Source: a virus
Virus record (IMG/VR): IMGVR_UViG_3300044638_009088
Coordinates: 1 to 25,227 of that record
Reading direction: 5' to 3' (one strand)
Length of the DNA stretch: 25,227 nt
Positions within the stretch are counted from its first letter, which is position 1; the number at the start of each line of letters is the position of its first letter. The notes beneath the pieces were generated by a model that saw only the letters and a list, made by a program, of their open reading frames with translations, was not told the DNA's origin and did no database searches. Positions 23,150 to 25,227 of this stretch are shown piece after piece. The position numbers were made by a program, and so were the translations under genes.

Positions 23150-23170
23150 TTTTTGCATGTTTTGCAAAGA
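23150..23170 (+). promoter_or_regulatory. Hairpin with start codon in the loop
   Basis: TTTGC (23152-23156) pairs with GCAAA (23164-23168). The stem extends by one wobble (23151 with 23169) and one T-A pair (23150 with 23170). The ATG at 23157 begins the seven-base loop ATGTTTT. Confidence 0.3.
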
Positions 23171-23285
23171 TGGTTTTTCTTTCAAAGACCTTAAAAAAAG
23201 GGACTTTATAATAGTCGTTCTTGCACAACCGGTTCTTGTTGCGATTTTTGCACTGATAGAACTTGTAAATTCTGCCCTCCAATGA
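23157..23285 (+). CDS. Small single-pass membrane protein
   Basis: This 42-residue protein starts MFCKDGFSFKDLKKRDF and continues with a hydrophobic span (IIVVLAQPVLVAIFALIELV) that is a clear transmembrane helix, followed by a short NSALQ end. The basic KDLKKR before the span suggests an N-terminus inside the cell. An open frame extends back to 23028, but that would overlap the synthase gene on the other strand and includes no protein-like sequence, so the internal ATG is chosen. It could be a small phage membrane effector or a partner for the lipid enzymes; no family is recognised. It is short, so coding status is likely but not certain. Confidence 0.45.
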   Translation: MFCKDGFSFKDLKKRDFIIVVLAQPVLVAIFALIELVNSALQ

Positions 23286-23297
23286 TTGGATTGATTA

Positions 23298-24005
23298 ATG
23301 GATGCCCGTGCTGAACCGAGATTCTGGGAAGACATAATTAGCCATGTTCCATGCATAGAGGCAGCAACAAACAATTGGGAAATAATACTTGGCGAACTTG
23401 AAAATCAAATTGAATCCACGGAATCAAAGTGGCTGTGGAATGTACCACGAGTCAACATAGGCGAAGGTTTTAAATCCGACTCAACAGCAGATAAAACCAA
23501 GCTTTATACAGGCTCATCTTGGAAGATAATGGGCACTGGCGTTGAAGTGGATGTAGGTGGATTTACTGGACCTGGGGCAGATGTTTCAAGAAGGCTCGTT
23601 GAGATGAAAGCAAAAATGCCATATCACGATGCTTTGACCACCCTTCAAAAAACACTTCCAAAGACCGTATCAATTATCAAAGAGTATTCAGACCGTGGAG
23701 AGATGCTAAACACATCCCTTAGTGTTCTTGCTCCAGGTACGGTCATAAACCTGCATCAAGGCGACGCTTCCTATATGCGCATCCACGTCGGGTTAAAATG
23801 CGACCCAAACTGTCGTATTTCAGTTGGGAATGAAGATGTTGGATATGAATCACGAGTCTGGGCCCCTGGCAAGGCAATAGCTTTTAAAGATGGCGGGAAC
23901 TTTTATCACGGCGTAAACCATGAAGGTGATACTGAAAGATGGATTCTGTTATTTGATATTCCACTGTTGTACCTAAGAGGCTTAGTGGAACACGAATCAC
24001 TATGA
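23298..24005 (+). CDS. Aspartyl/asparaginyl beta-hydroxylase-like oxygenase
   Basis: This 235-residue protein has the C-terminal cupin-like fold of the Asp_Arg_Hydrox family, which hydroxylates Asp/Asn side chains of proteins or modifies lipids using Fe(II) and 2-oxoglutarate. Visible are LAPGTVINLHQGDASYMRIH (His153, with Arg161 and His163 in RIH), WAPGKAIAFKDGGNFYHGVNH (His204) and ERWILLFDI (Arg214). Two histidines, without the Asp of the HxD triad, are normal for this family, and LHQGD provides an extra Asp. The N-terminal half has no known features. It overlaps the next gene by four bases (ATGA), so it is coupled to the desaturase. Lipid-A-type 2-hydroxylases (LpxO) also belong here, so lipid hydroxylation is an alternative to protein hydroxylation. 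Confidence 0.85.
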   Translation: MDARAEPRFWEDIISHVPCIEAATNNWEIILGELENQIESTESKWLWNVPRVNIGEGFKSDSTADKTKLYTGSSWKIMGTGVEVDVGGFTGPGADVSRRLVEMKAKMPYHDALTTLQKTLPKTVSIIKEYSDRGEMLNTSLSVLAPGTVINLHQGDASYMRIHVGLKCDPNCRISVGNEDVGYESRVWAPGKAIAFKDGGNFYHGVNHEGDTERWILLFDIPLLYLRGLVEHESL

Positions 24006-24865
24006 TTACCGAACGCGAACTTGATATAAAAGCTAGTGAAATATCAGCAAAAACTTCTCCTGCATCAATCCTTATACTTACTGCTTCTGTTTCAGTCTAT
24101 TTGTTAAATATTGCTGCATATCATTACAAAACGTACGGATATCTAAGCGCCATAACCGTTGGTGCTGTCTGTTCGTACTTCATGTTTGCCATGATGCATG
24201 ACTCACTGCATGGGGCCTTGCTGCCCAAGAATAAGAAGCTCAATAATTTTATTGGAGTAATACTGGGTATCACCCAGAATACGCATTTTGAGTCATTCAA
24301 AAAACGACACAATCAACATCACCTGTATGCCAATTCCAATCGTGACCCAGATTTGATTTTTGCGCAGCAAGGAAAATATTCTCATATTTTTATTGTTCCA
24401 TTTTTTATCGCCTGTCTAAAACTCATACTTGCATTACCAAAATTTATAAAGACGAAAATTTTCAAACTAATAAAAGGTAAACCTGGAGCTTTTCTATACC
24501 TTGGGAATAAGGATAAAGACCAGGTGAATCTGTATCGATTCACATTCATATTCAGTATAACTAGCATGCTTTTGTTTGGTATTGATTCAATTATCCCAAT
24601 GCTGTATTCGTGTTCTTTTTTAAGCATATTTATTTACAACTTCATGGCAAACTGGCTGCCACATGAAACCTTGTTTGACAGAGAAGAAGAGTCTGTAAAC
24701 AAGTATAAAACTGCAAAAAGCTATTCATTTCCATTGAGTGGTTTGCTTATGTGGGGAGTGGATAAACATATAATTCACCACCTTTATCCACAAATACAGA
24801 CAGCCAATCTAAGAAAATTCTACTTATATGCAAAGCCATTAATTGACAAAGAATCGCTTCGTTAA
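24002..24865 (+). CDS. Membrane fatty-acid desaturase-family protein
   Basis: The protein has 287 residues and four to five hydrophobic spans (near 20-40, 47-65, 128-148, 178-215). It has the three histidine boxes of the diiron membrane desaturase/hydroxylase family: HDSLH (66-70), HNQHH (103-107) and HIIHH (256-260, in KHIIHHLYPQI), plus His221 in LPHETLF. It would use O2 and an electron donor to desaturate or hydroxylate lipids in the membrane. The HDSLHG ... HNQHHLYANSNRDPD arrangement is also close to carotenoid hydroxylase/ketolase enzymes, so the substrate could be an acyl chain or a carotenoid. TAATG overlap with the following gene. No dedicated ferredoxin is visible in the window. Confidence 0.87.
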   Translation: MITERELDIKASEISAKTSPASILILTASVSVYLLNIAAYHYKTYGYLSAITVGAVCSYFMFAMMHDSLHGALLPKNKKLNNFIGVILGITQNTHFESFKKRHNQHHLYANSNRDPDLIFAQQGKYSHIFIVPFFIACLKLILALPKFIKTKIFKLIKGKPGAFLYLGNKDKDQVNLYRFTFIFSITSMLLFGIDSIIPMLYSCSFLSIFIYNFMANWLPHETLFDREEESVNKYKTAKSYSFPLSGLLMWGVDKHIIHHLYPQIQTANLRKFYLYAKPLIDKESLR

Positions 24866-25083
24866 TGAAAAAAGAAATTGAAACAAACGTTGTCCCAGTC
24901 ACGGACAGGGAGCTCGCTGATATCCTTTATGCTGCATTCTCTAGGAATGAAGTAGACGAGGCTTACATTCTAAAGCATGGGCAAAAATGTACACCAATGC
25001 AGGACCACGATGTGGTTCGAGATATATTCAGATGCAAGCAAGAGGCGTTAGCTGCATACAGGAAAGCCAGAGGGATAAAGTGA
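24865..25083 (+). CDS. Small protein of unknown function
   Basis: The 72-residue protein, charged and helical, contains DRELADILYAAFSRNEVDEAYILKHG with two Cys (47 in GQKCTPM and one in FRCKQEA). It starts by TAATG overlap with the desaturase and its stop TGA overlaps the next start (GTGA), so it belongs to the same transcript. It is too small and featureless for a functional call. Confidence 0.6.
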   Translation: MKKEIETNVVPVTDRELADILYAAFSRNEVDEAYILKHGQKCTPMQDHDVVRDIFRCKQEALAAYRKARGIK

Positions 25084-25227
25084 TAGTTAAAGACGATTTT
25101 CTCTCACCTCAGGTGCTTTCCGATGTTTCAGAAGATAAAACATTTTTCCCTGGAATAATGCAAACTGAGAGCAGAATAGCAAGTGTGGTGAATTCGTACC
25201 ACAACGAACAGGCAAGTTGCTATGCGC
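25080..25227 (+). CDS. Start of a possible oxygenase-superfamily protein (partial)
   Basis: A GTG at 25080, overlapping the previous stop as GTGA, opens a frame that stays open to the window edge (49 codons). The opening MIVKDDFLSPQVLSDVSEDK resembles the N-terminus of small phage 2OG-Fe(II) enzymes that begin with a short beta strand, Asp-Asp-Phe and a helix. The HxD motif would lie beyond the window, so this is only a stylistic match. No other start fits the spacing better. Confidence 0.5.
   Translation, partial: MIVKDDFLSPQVLSDVSEDKTFFPGIMQTESRIASVVNSYHNEQASCYA

Noticed and set aside
23028-23156. N-terminal extension of the small membrane protein from an earlier start
   Set aside because: It would overlap the synthase gene by 62 bases on the opposite strand and the added residues show no conserved feature; the internal ATG with a promoter-like upstream fits better.

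Overview
The window looks like the virion-fibre and accessory region of a tailed double-stranded DNA phage from an aquatic setting. The reasons are tightly packed genes almost all on one strand, very long repetitive fibre-like proteins with sequence styles I associate with T4-like cyanophages and uncultured marine or freshwater phages, and metabolic or modification genes without any host-like housekeeping genes. Host and phage genus cannot be fixed from this sequence. No tRNA, rRNA, CRISPR array, insertion sequence or integrase is visible. I call 30 protein genes, two of them cut by the window edges. No gap between genes exceeds 300 bases.

Region 1 (1-15276) is structural. It runs from the tail end of a small virion protein, through an 801-residue protein built of 36 arginine-anchored 20-22 residue repeats, to three more very large fibre/structural proteins (starting at 2565, 7133 and 10484). 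Between and after them lie smaller fibre-associated proteins and two proteins with immunoglobulin/fibronectin-like repeats. The last of these ends in ten tandem [FY]FPP tetrapeptides. Short sequence modules recur between the genes, as expected for fibres that evolve by module exchange.

Region 2 (15286-20036) is a compact, overlapping, co-directional cassette: a prolyl-4-hydroxylase-like 2-oxoglutarate/Fe(II) oxygenase, two tandem sulfotransferase-like proteins, three more such oxygenases, and a DUF6065-like protein. It begins nine bases after the proline-rich gene. This suggests, but does not prove, that the enzymes modify phage structural proteins or a cell-surface polymer.

Region 3 (20082-21946) holds four small unrecognised proteins and one methyltransferase-like protein. 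Region 4 (21965-25227) holds a full-length cyclopropane-fatty-acid synthase, the only gene on the minus strand, then a small membrane protein, an aspartyl/asparaginyl beta-hydroxylase-like enzyme, a membrane fatty-acid-desaturase-family protein, a small unknown protein and the start of another gene. A desaturase can make the cis double bonds that a cyclopropane synthase methylates, so this may be a phage-encoded membrane-lipid remodelling set.

A further pattern is that several genes lacking a clear Shine-Dalgarno sequence have their start codon in or at the loop of a short inverted repeat (starts at 6688, 6951, 15286, 17442 and 23157).
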